Of a stretch of DNA of 64,000 bases, positions 17,228-24,840 are shown piece by piece; positions within the stretch are counted from its first letter, which is position 1, and every line of letters begins with the position of its first letter. The notes beneath the pieces were generated by a model that saw only the letters and a program-made list of their open reading frames with translations, searched no databases and had not been told where the DNA came from. This DNA comes from Gammaproteobacteria bacterium (GTDB taxonomy: Bacteria > Pseudomonadota > Gammaproteobacteria > Pseudomonadales > Azotimanducaceae). The position numbers were made by a program, and so were the translations under genes. The DNA is taken from positions 124,001 to 188,000 of the forward strand of contig JAJFJZ010000020.1 of NCBI GenBank assembly GCA_021773565.1, in the 5' to 3' direction.

Positions 17228-18538
17228 ATGGATGTTCCGGTTTCAAAAATTGCCTGCCGCGCCACTATTATCCATTGCCTGGATGACCCGGGAATTGACC
17301 CGGGTTCGCCCAACATGCAGGTTATAGAAGATGGTTTGCTGGTAATTAACGACGGTCTTATTGAGTCCGTGGGTCCAGCAGAAGTTATCCAACCGACACT
17401 CGAGCCCTCGGTCCCCATAAAGAACTACCGCGAGCAAATAATCGTTCCCGGATTTATTGATACCCACGTACACTATCCGCAAACGGACATGATTGCGTCC
17501 TATGGAGAACAGTTACTCGACTGGCTGGAACGATATACCTACCCTACTGAAACCCGCTTCGAAAACCCCGATTACGCACGGGAAGTTGCCCGGTTTTTTG
17601 TGGCCGAGATGCAAAAAAATGGTACTACCACAGCCGCGGCCTTTGCTACCACGCATCCGGGTTCAGTGGACGCGATTTTTTCCGAAGCGGAAGACGCGGG
17701 AATGCGACTCATTGCGGGTAAGGTGCTCATGGACAGAAATTGCCCTGAAAATCTTCAGGATACGGCTGATTCCGGCTTTGAGGACAGTCATGCACTCATA
17801 AAAAAGTGGCACAACAGGGGACGATTAAATTATGCACTTACTCCCCGCTTTGCACCCACCTCGAGCGCTCGTCAACTGGAACTAACGGGACAACTCGCCA
17901 GCGAATTTCCCGACGTCTACATCCAGACACATCTGGCAGAAAACCGGAAAGAAATTGAGTGGGTAGCCGAGCTGTTTCCAGGGCATAGAAGTTATCTGGA
18001 TGTATATCGGCATTTTGGCCTCACGCGCAAGCGCTCCATTTTTGGCCATTGTATTTATATCGACGATGATGACCGTAAACTGCTGCATGACACGGGGAGT
18101 GCTGTCGCCTTTTGCCCCACTTCCAATTTGTTTCTTGGCAGCGGGATGTTTGACCTGGACGCAGCCAGCCAGAGTGGCGTGCAAGTTGGCCTGGGAAGTG
18201 ATGTGGGCGCCGGTACCAGTTTTAGCATGTTAAAAACCATGGCCGAAGCGTACAAGGTATTACAGCTTTTACATCAACCCTTGCCGGCTTATCGTGCACT
18301 GTATCTGGCAACTTTGGGTGGTGCCAGGGCTCTGGACCTTGATGACAAAGTTGGCAATTTATTGCCGGGTAAAGATGCCGATTTCGTTGTTTTAGATACC
18401 AGGTCCACAAGCCTGATCGAGCGTAGAACGCGTGATGCACAAGACCTGCACTCAAAGCTCTTCGCACTGATTATGCTCGGTGACGAGCGCACTATTTCAG
18501 CTACCTACTGTTTTGGCAAACAGGTACACGGCGACTAA
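17228..18538 (+). CDS. guaD: Guanine deaminase
   Basis: Deaminates guanine to xanthine, feeding XdhAB. Amidohydrolase family of 436 residues. Metal and substrate motifs: PGFIDTHVHYPQTDMI (first two His), NGTTTAAAFATTHP, TPRFAPTSS, YIQTHLAENRKEI (His and Glu), GHCIYI, VAFCPTSNLFLGSGMFDL and GLGSDVGAGTSFSML (Asp), then LGGARALDLDDKVGNLLPGKDADFVVLD. ATG at 17228 preferred over a TTG three bases upstream. It closes the purine-degradation cluster and is convergent with the following lipoprotein gene, with only one base between stops. Confidence 0.93.
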   Translation: MDVPVSKIACRATIIHCLDDPGIDPGSPNMQVIEDGLLVINDGLIESVGPAEVIQPTLEPSVPIKNYREQIIVPGFIDTHVHYPQTDMIASYGEQLLDWLERYTYPTETRFENPDYAREVARFFVAEMQKNGTTTAAAFATTHPGSVDAIFSEAEDAGMRLIAGKVLMDRNCPENLQDTADSGFEDSHALIKKWHNRGRLNYALTPRFAPTSSARQLELTGQLASEFPDVYIQTHLAENRKEIEWVAELFPGHRSYLDVYRHFGLTRKRSIFGHCIYIDDDDRKLLHDTGSAVAFCPTSNLFLGSGMFDLDAASQSGVQVGLGSDVGAGTSFSMLKTMAEAYKVLQLLHQPLPAYRALYLATLGGARALDLDDKVGNLLPGKDADFVVLDTRSTSLIERRTRDAQDLHSKLFALIMLGDERTISATYCFGKQVHGD

Positions 18539-18539
18539 T

Positions 18540-20192
18540 CTACATTTCCACCTTAATGAGTGTGCGACTGGTCTCTACGGGCAGGTAATAGGCGCCATCC
18601 TCACCCTGGGTTATTCCATTAAAGACCATTGAAGGGGGTTGTTCAGGGGAAGCCGCAGCACTGCCAGGCGATATCTCAGCTAGTACCCGGCGTTGTCCAT
18701 TCAGGTCGATGTACAATATGTGACCCGGACCAGATTCCACTACTACAAGACCATTCCCGCTCACCACAAACCCTTCAGGTGTTGTCAGGCCAGACGCTAT
18801 AATTTCCGGGTTTTCCAGTTTAATTCCATCCTGGGCTATTTTGAGAATATTGCCCGCCAGGTAATCGCTGAGATAAAGTCCGCCTGCAAAAACTGCCAGA
18901 CCGGTTGGGGATTCAATACCACCGATCAATTCGTGGGCGCTACCATCCTCATCAAAGGCAAAAACACCCTGCTTGCCATGCTCGGCAACCACAATTTGGC
19001 CGTGATAGCGTAGCGCTGCGACCGGGTTTTCCAGATTGTCGAGCCGCCACACCACCTGTTGCTGCACCGGATCCCAGATGCGCACACTGCCGTCTGTCCA
19101 TGCAGTTAAGATCAGGTTGCCACCGTCCGCCGCTATATTCAGCGTACTACCCATTTTTCCACTGCCGAATATATTGCGCTGAACCATTACTGCCTTGCCG
19201 GTAAGGGGATCGTACTGCCGGATAGCGTGCAGGTCTGCCACAATTAACTGTCCCTTAAATACGTCTATTCCACCAGGGTGGGCCAATCCACCCGGCAATA
19301 TCGCCTGCATGCTGCCGTCATCTTCCTGCCTTTTTATGAAGCCATCTGTAAAACTGGAAACAAAAATGCGATCGTTTTTATCGAACGCAAAATTGTCCAG
19401 GCCGGGCTCCAGCTCAGCGACCACTTCAAACACTCCATCTACTACGCTAAATACTTTGCCCGCCTCGGTATCCAGCACATGTAGAACACCCGCGGAATCA
19501 AATTTAACAGCCGCAGGTGTTTTAAAACCGCTGGCTTCAAGCCGCATGGTATTGTCATCTACGTTGAAGCTCACTACTTCACCGTTAAACCAGCGCGGCC
19601 CATAGAGACGATTATCCGGCCCCCAATCCATACCATTAAGGCCACATTTGCTACCCAGCTGATCGCTAATCAATCGGGCTTCCTCTACGCCCATTGGATC
19701 CAGCTCATACAGCTTACTTCCATAAAAGCACTGGGCGACAAAAAGCCTTCCATCATCAGAAAATGCAATGGGATTAACCCCTGGGCCGAGTGTGGCGGCT
19801 ACTATTTGCTCACCGCTAGCGGTGATACCGCCCACCACGCCGGTAAGAATAGAGGTCCAGTAAACCGCCCCATCGGGCGCAAAAGCCAGATCATCCGGCC
19901 CATATACGCCCGATTCTGCGGACAGTTGTTGCTTTATTTCTCCGGTATCCGGGTCGACTATTGTCAGGCTGGAGCCCAAAACAGAGGCGATATACAGATC
20001 ACCATTCTCCGCGAAAAGAATCCCGTTCGCGCCGGCAATTTTGGCACCGCTTGCCAGTTCGGTCACCGTCACTGCCTTTTCGGAGGTCGGTTCTGCAACA
20101 GAGTTCTCGGGTTGGCTGCAGGCAGCTAAACCCAGAAGAACGTAAGCCGGTAAAACTACTTTGAGGCCGACAAGTCGAATAAATTTGATCAC
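18540..20192 (-). CDS. Predicted lipoprotein with SMP-30/gluconolactonase-like beta-propeller
   Basis: Function not known. From a GTG at 20192 the protein has 550 residues and a neat lipoprotein signal: a basic, hydrophobic start and lipobox LAAC with Cys25. The longer in-frame start at 20258 would overlap the preceding gene and give an overlong leader. The mature part consists of repeated beta-propeller blades of the type FAENGDLYIAS, LAFAPDGAVYWTS, FSDDGRLFVAQ, GMDWGPDNRLYGP, FAFDKNDRIFVSS and LAVFAGGLYLSD, as in SMP-30/NHL-like sugar lactonases and sensors. It follows a phosphoribosyltransferase gene by 34 bases on the same strand. A role outside the cytoplasm, possibly ligand binding or lactone hydrolysis, is inferred only from fold. 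Confidence 0.72.
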   Translation of the reverse strand: MIKFIRLVGLKVVLPAYVLLGLAACSQPENSVAEPTSEKAVTVTELASGAKIAGANGILFAENGDLYIASVLGSSLTIVDPDTGEIKQQLSAESGVYGPDDLAFAPDGAVYWTSILTGVVGGITASGEQIVAATLGPGVNPIAFSDDGRLFVAQCFYGSKLYELDPMGVEEARLISDQLGSKCGLNGMDWGPDNRLYGPRWFNGEVVSFNVDDNTMRLEASGFKTPAAVKFDSAGVLHVLDTEAGKVFSVVDGVFEVVAELEPGLDNFAFDKNDRIFVSSFTDGFIKRQEDDGSMQAILPGGLAHPGGIDVFKGQLIVADLHAIRQYDPLTGKAVMVQRNIFGSGKMGSTLNIAADGGNLILTAWTDGSVRIWDPVQQQVVWRLDNLENPVAALRYHGQIVVAEHGKQGVFAFDEDGSAHELIGGIESPTGLAVFAGGLYLSDYLAGNILKIAQDGIKLENPEIIASGLTTPEGFVVSGNGLVVVESGPGHILYIDLNGQRRVLAEISPGSAAASPEQPPSMVFNGITQGEDGAYYLPVETSRTLIKVEM

Positions 20193-20226
20193 TGACAAGT
20201 TGCCCGCTGCCGGGTAAGTTGTTTCT

Positions 20227-20805
20227 CTAGCCCTGGGTAACTGCATCTTTAGCCTCATTCACAATTTTATATAAATCAGGACGATGTTCGGCAATTTCTT
20301 CCTCGCTCAAGCCTTCCAGCGAATGGGGATAAACCAGCCAGTCATCCGTTTCGTGAATGTAAAAGTCAGGCACCCTGTCGGTCTTGTTTCGCAGGGGTTT
20401 ATACCATGGCACGGCAACCCGCAAGTCGTGCGGCATGTTTGCACGGGTTCTGAGTGCAAGTTCGCGAATAACGGCGTCCACCGTTAAGCCTGTATCAAAC
20501 ACATCGTCCACAATCAGCAGGGAATCATCATGGTTGATATTCTCGATCATATAACTCAGGCCAAATATCTGGACATTGTTGGCACGTTCATTGGTGTCCC
20601 CATAGGATGCTGTTCGAATGGCAATATGATCGGTTTCAACGCCAAAATAATGCAGACATTCCTGAACAGCGATGCCAATAGGCACACCACCCCGCCAAAT
20701 GGCGACCAGAAAATCCGGGCGGAAGCCACTTTCAACAATTTTTGCACCCAACTTGAAAGACTCTTCCACCAGCTCGTGTGAAGAAAGATATGTTTTATTT
20801 GTCAT
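20227..20805 (-). CDS. Purine-type phosphoribosyltransferase, paralogue A
   Basis: Type I PRTase of 192 residues. The PRPP loop LLIVDDVFDTGLTV (Asp-Asp around residues 100-101) and the N-terminal FLVAIWRGGVPIGIAVQ are clear; the hood and C-terminus (FYIHETDDWLVYPHSLEG) resemble the xanthine/hypoxanthine-guanine PRTases of the XPT1/Gpt sort. Most likely it salvages xanthine, guanine or hypoxanthine, which fits the neighbouring purine cluster, but substrate cannot be read from sequence. Start ATG 20805 with an AAGAA upstream was chosen over a longer form at 20856. It is divergent from its paralogue at 20845, 39 bases away. Confidence 0.8.
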   Translation of the reverse strand: MTNKTYLSSHELVEESFKLGAKIVESGFRPDFLVAIWRGGVPIGIAVQECLHYFGVETDHIAIRTASYGDTNERANNVQIFGLSYMIENINHDDSLLIVDDVFDTGLTVDAVIRELALRTRANMPHDLRVAVPWYKPLRNKTDRVPDFYIHETDDWLVYPHSLEGLSEEEIAEHRPDLYKIVNEAKDAVTQG

Positions 20806-20832
20806 TGTTCTTCGTTTTTGCCAACACATCCA

Positions 20833-20839
20833 TATAATA
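20833..20839. promoter_or_regulatory. Symmetric -10 element shared by divergent phosphoribosyltransferase genes
   Basis: Plus strand reads TATAAT at 20833-20838; minus strand reads TATTAT over 20834-20839. The same seven bases can thus serve as -10 in both directions. On the plus strand, initiation about 7 bases downstream would fall on the A of the ATG at 20845, giving a leaderless mRNA; no Shine-Dalgarno precedes that ATG. On the minus strand it would give a leader of roughly 20 bases containing AAGAA. -35 matches are weak on both strands. Confidence 0.5.
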
Positions 20840-20844
20840 CACAG

Positions 20845-21438
20845 ATGGACAAACACTTCGTAGATGCAGAAGAGCTAATTCAGGATTCCTACCGATTGGG
20901 CGTCCAGGTGTACAACAGTGGTTTTCGACCGGACTTTATAATCGGGCTTTGGCGAGGTGGCAGTGCGGTAGGTATTGCCGTGCAGGAGTGCCTGCAACAT
21001 CTGGGCGTGAAGACAGACCACATAGCGGTTCGCACCTCCTATACCGGTATGACCAGTTACAAATCCATGATCAGAAATGCATCCGAAATTCGTGTGCATG
21101 GATTACAGTACCCGGTGGATACGCTGACCGCCGACAAAAAACTACTGCTGGTGGATGACGTGTATAGCACCGGGTTAAATGTGAAGGCAGTGATCGATGA
21201 GTTGTCGCGCAAGGCACGCAGAAATATGCCGGATGAAATTCGCGTAGCTGCCACGTGGCACAAGCCGGAACACCTGAAAACCGGAAGACCGGCTGACTAC
21301 TTTATACATGAAACAAATCAGTGGCTGGTACTTCCATACGAGCTCAGCGGCCTGACACAGGAAGAGATTCAGACGCACCGGCCCGAATTGGCGCCCATTT
21401 TTGATGCAACACGCGCACGGTTCAGCAAATCAAGCTAA
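20845..21438 (+). CDS. Purine-type phosphoribosyltransferase, paralogue B
   Basis: A 197-residue type I PRTase clearly paralogous to the divergent gene at 20227-20805: shared SGFRPDF, LWRGG, GIAVQECL, TDHIAVRT, MPDEIRVA and FIHETNQWLVLPYEL. PRPP loop LLLVDDVYSTGLNV has Asn in place of the usual final Thr. It differs by an insertion-like segment (TSYTGMTSYKSMIRNASE) that likely shapes the base pocket. ATG 20845 was chosen over 20818 because it matches the paralogue start; it lacks a Shine-Dalgarno and may be leaderless. Role: purine base salvage (inference from family and neighbourhood). Confidence 0.8.
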   Translation: MDKHFVDAEELIQDSYRLGVQVYNSGFRPDFIIGLWRGGSAVGIAVQECLQHLGVKTDHIAVRTSYTGMTSYKSMIRNASEIRVHGLQYPVDTLTADKKLLLVDDVYSTGLNVKAVIDELSRKARRNMPDEIRVAATWHKPEHLKTGRPADYFIHETNQWLVLPYELSGLTQEEIQTHRPELAPIFDATRARFSKSS

Positions 21439-21444
21439 TCGCAA

Positions 21445-22770
21445 TCAGTTACCTGGTGTGTCCGGCATAATAATCTTACAACTTTTACCTTGCTCCACCG
21501 CATGCAGATTTAACAAAAAGCTTCCAATCCCCGCTGCCCCTTGCATGTAGCCCGTTTGTTTTTCGAGAAAATCCGGTCGGGAGCGATGTTCCGCACCTGA
21601 CCAACTCACACCGTCGCCTGGCGCCTCCTCCTCCTCTTTCTGGGACTCTCCCTGCGAAATAATGTAATCGGCAACTGTGCGGGCGAATTGAAGATAACCT
21701 TCATCACCAAAAGTGGCGTACAAGCTCAGCGCGTAATCGCCGATACCCGCATCACCACAACACTGACCCATGTTTTGCCATAAACCTTTACTACGTACTA
21801 GTGGTGCACCAGTTGACTGCAGACCGAGAAAATTTGACTTGAGCCATGTTGGATACTTTTCATCAGAAGTGAGACTGTACAGCAACTGCATCAAACGTCC
21901 GGTACCTGCGGGACCGTGACACACACCCAGATAAAAAAGACTGGGGGGTTGTTGTTCTTCGTTGTGGCAAACCAGGTGCCCCTGTGACTGGGGAGTGGAG
22001 CGCGACATAACATAGTTAGCGCCGGAAACTGCCGCGTCCAGATATTCAGACCTTGCACACTCCTTGTACAAATCCGCCAGAAAATAGGCAACCCCTGCAC
22101 CACCATGGGCGAAGTTTGGCGCAGTAAACGGAAACGGCATATCAGCCATCATTAGCCAACGCAATCCATCGTCAGTCTTCTGGGCTACCTCCAACAGTCG
22201 ATCGGCTGTTTTGCATGCCAATTCAGGAGACTCCAGTAACCCTTCCCTGTATGCATACAGATAGATAATACCCGCACCGGCAGCACCTACAGAAAGGTCG
22301 ATAACTTCGCGCTCACCCGTAATACCAGTGATGTCTGAAAATGGAATAGGCTCTATCCAGCCAATACCTGAACCCAAAGCGCTTGACTGCGTAGTTATCC
22401 TTTCAAGTGCTGCAATCGCACCTTCTCTATATCGTTTGTCAGCACTGGCCTTAGCCAACTCGTTTAAAACAAATACATAACCTGGCCATCCACTATAAAT
22501 ACCGATAGTTATAAAGGCCTTTCGAGAAGCTTTCTCCTGCACATAGGCAAGCAGTTCAGAGCCAGCTTCAATGGCAGTCTCCAGATACCCTTCATCTTCC
22601 GTAGAACGAAACAGCTCAAGATAAAACAGAATAATACCAGCACTGCCATGGTAGAGGTTATGTGTAGGTTTACCGCCGGGTATTCTGGTCCATGTGGCGC
22701 CGCCGGAGGATTGGGTTTTTGTTGAATCAACGAATCGGGCTGTAGCGATTGCGTGTTGCTGGTAGTTCAA
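21445..22770 (-). CDS. Stand-alone LanC-like (lanthionine synthetase C-like) protein
   Basis: A 441-residue protein with the repeated GxxG motifs of the LanC alpha/alpha toroid: LYHGSAGIILFY (40-50), GAAGAGIIYLY (162-172), NFAHGGAGVAYFLADLY (219-235), LGVCHGPAGTGRL (281-293), GQCCGDAGIGDYAL (335-348) and QGAAGIGSFLL (410-420). Candidate zinc ligands are Cys284 and Cys337/Cys338; the His that normally follows the second Cys (CHG) instead follows the first here. The start is a TTG with a good AGGAG eight bases upstream. No precursor-peptide gene, dehydratase or transporter is nearby, so lantibiotic synthesis is unlikely; LanC-like proteins also occur alone with glutathione- or peptide-linked roles. 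Function unknown. Confidence 0.8.
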   Translation of the reverse strand: MNYQQHAIATARFVDSTKTQSSGGATWTRIPGGKPTHNLYHGSAGIILFYLELFRSTEDEGYLETAIEAGSELLAYVQEKASRKAFITIGIYSGWPGYVFVLNELAKASADKRYREGAIAALERITTQSSALGSGIGWIEPIPFSDITGITGEREVIDLSVGAAGAGIIYLYAYREGLLESPELACKTADRLLEVAQKTDDGLRWLMMADMPFPFTAPNFAHGGAGVAYFLADLYKECARSEYLDAAVSGANYVMSRSTPQSQGHLVCHNEEQQPPSLFYLGVCHGPAGTGRLMQLLYSLTSDEKYPTWLKSNFLGLQSTGAPLVRSKGLWQNMGQCCGDAGIGDYALSLYATFGDEGYLQFARTVADYIISQGESQKEEEEAPGDGVSWSGAEHRSRPDFLEKQTGYMQGAAGIGSFLLNLHAVEQGKSCKIIMPDTPGN

Positions 22771-22820
22771 GCGTTTAGCTCCTGTGTAAAAACCACCTGG
22801 AAATTGCAGAAAGGTTTATA

Positions 22821-23795
22821 GTGCATATAAAGACTTCCAGGTTAGATACGATTATTAGCAAGAAAATAGTTTTCGCAAGCATTGTTTTGATCGCGGTGAT
22901 AAGTCTCGCGGTGTGGCAGCGTCATTACCTGATATTCAATGTATTAATGAGCGGCGAAGCTCCTGAACTCATGCAGAGATCTGTAGAAAGCCCAAACAGC
23001 AGCTGGTATGACGACTATTTTATCGTTGAAAAAATTGATGACCGCACTTTTGCGATTGGAGAACCCCTTTACCATCAACAAAACTTCAGTTACCTGATCG
23101 AAGGAACTGCAAGAGCTGTCCTATTTGATGCAGGTCCAGGCTATCGCGATATACGGGCTGTTGCAGAGTCACTGACAAACTTACCAATCACTTTTGTACC
23201 TTCGCACTTCCACTTTGACCATGTCGGTAACACCGTAACTTTCAAGCACGTCGCCGTGGTTGATCTTCCGCACATACGCAAAAGAGTGGAGAACAATGCG
23301 CTAACTCTAAGTTGGTACGAACATCTGGGCGCAATTGAGGGTATTGAAGCCCCAACACTAACAATAGATGAATGGCTGCCCGTCAGCGGTACAATGAATC
23401 TGGGAGATCGGGAGCTGCGCGTGCTGTATACCCCTGGCCATACCAATGATTCGATATCCCTTCTCGACACATCGAATGGTGCTCTTTTTGTAGGTGACTT
23501 TATTTATCCCGGGCCACTGTTTGCGTACCTGCCCAATAGCAGCCTGCAAGACTATCTCGAAGGGTCGGGAACCATATTGCGTGAGACCTCAACTGACAGC
23601 TCGCTCTTCGGAGCGCATCGGGACTCGGCACCCGGTATTCCCGTACTCAGCACGCAAGATGTCGAGGATTTACAGCAAACACTGATTGCTATCAAAGCGG
23701 GCACGGCCACGGGTAAAGGGAGCTATCCGCAGGTGTACAAGGTTAACGAGCGAATAGAGCTGCTTACAGAGCCACCCTGGTTACAAAACTGGTAA
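22821..23795 (+). CDS. Membrane-anchored metallo-beta-lactamase-fold hydrolase
   Basis: 324 residues, GTG start preceded by AAAGG. One N-terminal hydrophobic segment (about residues 16-31) should anchor it or act as uncleaved signal. The MBL fold follows: FDAGPGYRD, the metal motif HFHFDH at 129-134, YTPGHTNDS with the third-His region, GDFIYPGP with the bridging Asp, and GAHRDS with a late His. These features indicate a two-metal hydrolase acting probably outside the cytoplasm, substrate unknown. It is divergent from the LanC-like gene (50 bases) and convergent with the SDR gene, stop codon directly abutting stop codon. Confidence 0.82.
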   Translation: MHIKTSRLDTIISKKIVFASIVLIAVISLAVWQRHYLIFNVLMSGEAPELMQRSVESPNSSWYDDYFIVEKIDDRTFAIGEPLYHQQNFSYLIEGTARAVLFDAGPGYRDIRAVAESLTNLPITFVPSHFHFDHVGNTVTFKHVAVVDLPHIRKRVENNALTLSWYEHLGAIEGIEAPTLTIDEWLPVSGTMNLGDRELRVLYTPGHTNDSISLLDTSNGALFVGDFIYPGPLFAYLPNSSLQDYLEGSGTILRETSTDSSLFGAHRDSAPGIPVLSTQDVEDLQQTLIAIKAGTATGKGSYPQVYKVNERIELLTEPPWLQNW

Positions 23796-24560
23796 TTAGT
23801 GATTCCACCAGGCAAGATCTGTGAACGAGCGCATATCGAGCTCATGTGTCCATACGGATCGATGTTGTTGGGCTATATGATAGTAAGTATCAGCCATTTT
23901 TCCAGGCAACATCAAGCCGTCATTTTCCATACCCCTTGTTTCTCTTAGTTCCCTAAATTTTTCAGCGCCAAGCATCTTCCCCAGAGTATCAGGCGCATCA
24001 ACCGCACCATCAACCAGTATGTGTGCTACATGTATGCCTTTGGAGGCAAATTGCGCATTCAGTGACTGACATAACATCCGCCGTCCGCCCATCGCTGCGG
24101 CGTGTGAGTGCTGGCCCGCATTACCACGCACGGCAGCGGTCGAAGAAGTTACCAGAACAGTACCTTTGCCTCGTTCTTCCATCAACGGGCATACTGCTGA
24201 GGCAACACGGAACAAGCCAAATGTTCCTATGCGCCAACCCATTTCAAAAGCCTTATAGCTGGTATCCTGCAAAGAACGATTGCCAATTTGGGCGCCAAGG
24301 TTGTATACCACTACCTCGATCGGTCCCACATCAGATTCGATAGCACGAACGTAATTTTCGATACTATCGGCTTCCACTGCGTTGAGCAGGCGTCCCGACG
24401 CGTCACCTCCCTCTGCCTTGATGTCGGCGACCAGTTTGTTTAAGCCATCCTGGTCACTGCGGCGGCACAGTGCCGCATGATAGCCTTCTCTTGCAAAACG
24501 TTTACCCACAGTTCCGCCGATTCCGGCACCTGCGCCGATAACTAAACACACTGGTTTCAT
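23796..24560 (-). CDS. SDR-family protein with altered catalytic tetrad
   Basis: 254-residue Rossmann-fold short-chain dehydrogenase relative. The cofactor motif is intact (VIGAGAGIGGTVGKRFAREG, residues 8-27), as are VVYNLGAQ (NAG-like) and LVTSSTAAVRG with the Ser. But where YxxxK is expected the sequence reads HAAAM (His153, Met157), so both catalytic Tyr and Lys are replaced. It may bind NAD(P) without classical reductase activity, or use another chemistry. The immediate flanking sequence (RRMLCQSLNAQF) aligns well with active SDRs, so this is not a misalignment. Downstream of the gene, on the same strand side, it abuts the MBL gene tail to tail. Confidence 0.82.
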   Translation of the reverse strand: MKPVCLVIGAGAGIGGTVGKRFAREGYHAALCRRSDQDGLNKLVADIKAEGGDASGRLLNAVEADSIENYVRAIESDVGPIEVVVYNLGAQIGNRSLQDTSYKAFEMGWRIGTFGLFRVASAVCPLMEERGKGTVLVTSSTAAVRGNAGQHSHAAAMGGRRMLCQSLNAQFASKGIHVAHILVDGAVDAPDTLGKMLGAEKFRELRETRGMENDGLMLPGKMADTYYHIAQQHRSVWTHELDMRSFTDLAWWNH

Positions 24561-24700
24561 AGTCTATTTTCTCTCGATTAGACGGGTGCAACCTGCACCG
24601 CAAAAAGCAAGCGGACACAGAATATATCAATGGAAGTTGCTTAAGTAAAAAAGGAGCCAATATGAAACATACGAGCTTGAAAAATCTGACACCGAAAAGA

Positions 24701-24776
<76 letters not shown>

Positions 24777-24791
24777 AATGAGAAGCGCAGC

Positions 24792-24820
24792 ATTCTAGGG
24801 AGCTAATTGCACACAGTCAA
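24792..24820 (-). promoter_or_regulatory. Sigma-70 promoter for tRNA-Glu
   Basis: On the minus strand: -35 TTGACT (24820-24815), 17-base spacer, -10 TAGAAT (24797-24792). The predicted transcription start is about 8-10 bases before the tRNA 5' end. Spacing and match quality are good, and it lies in the short gap between the DUF481 gene and the tRNA. Confidence 0.75.
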
Positions 24821-24840
24821 GCCAGCATGGGTACTATTCC

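Noticed and set aside
20193-20258. Longer N-terminus for the beta-propeller lipoprotein
   Set aside because: It overlaps the upstream phosphoribosyltransferase gene and would place the lipobox Cys at residue 47; the GTG at 20192 gives a normal lipoprotein signal.
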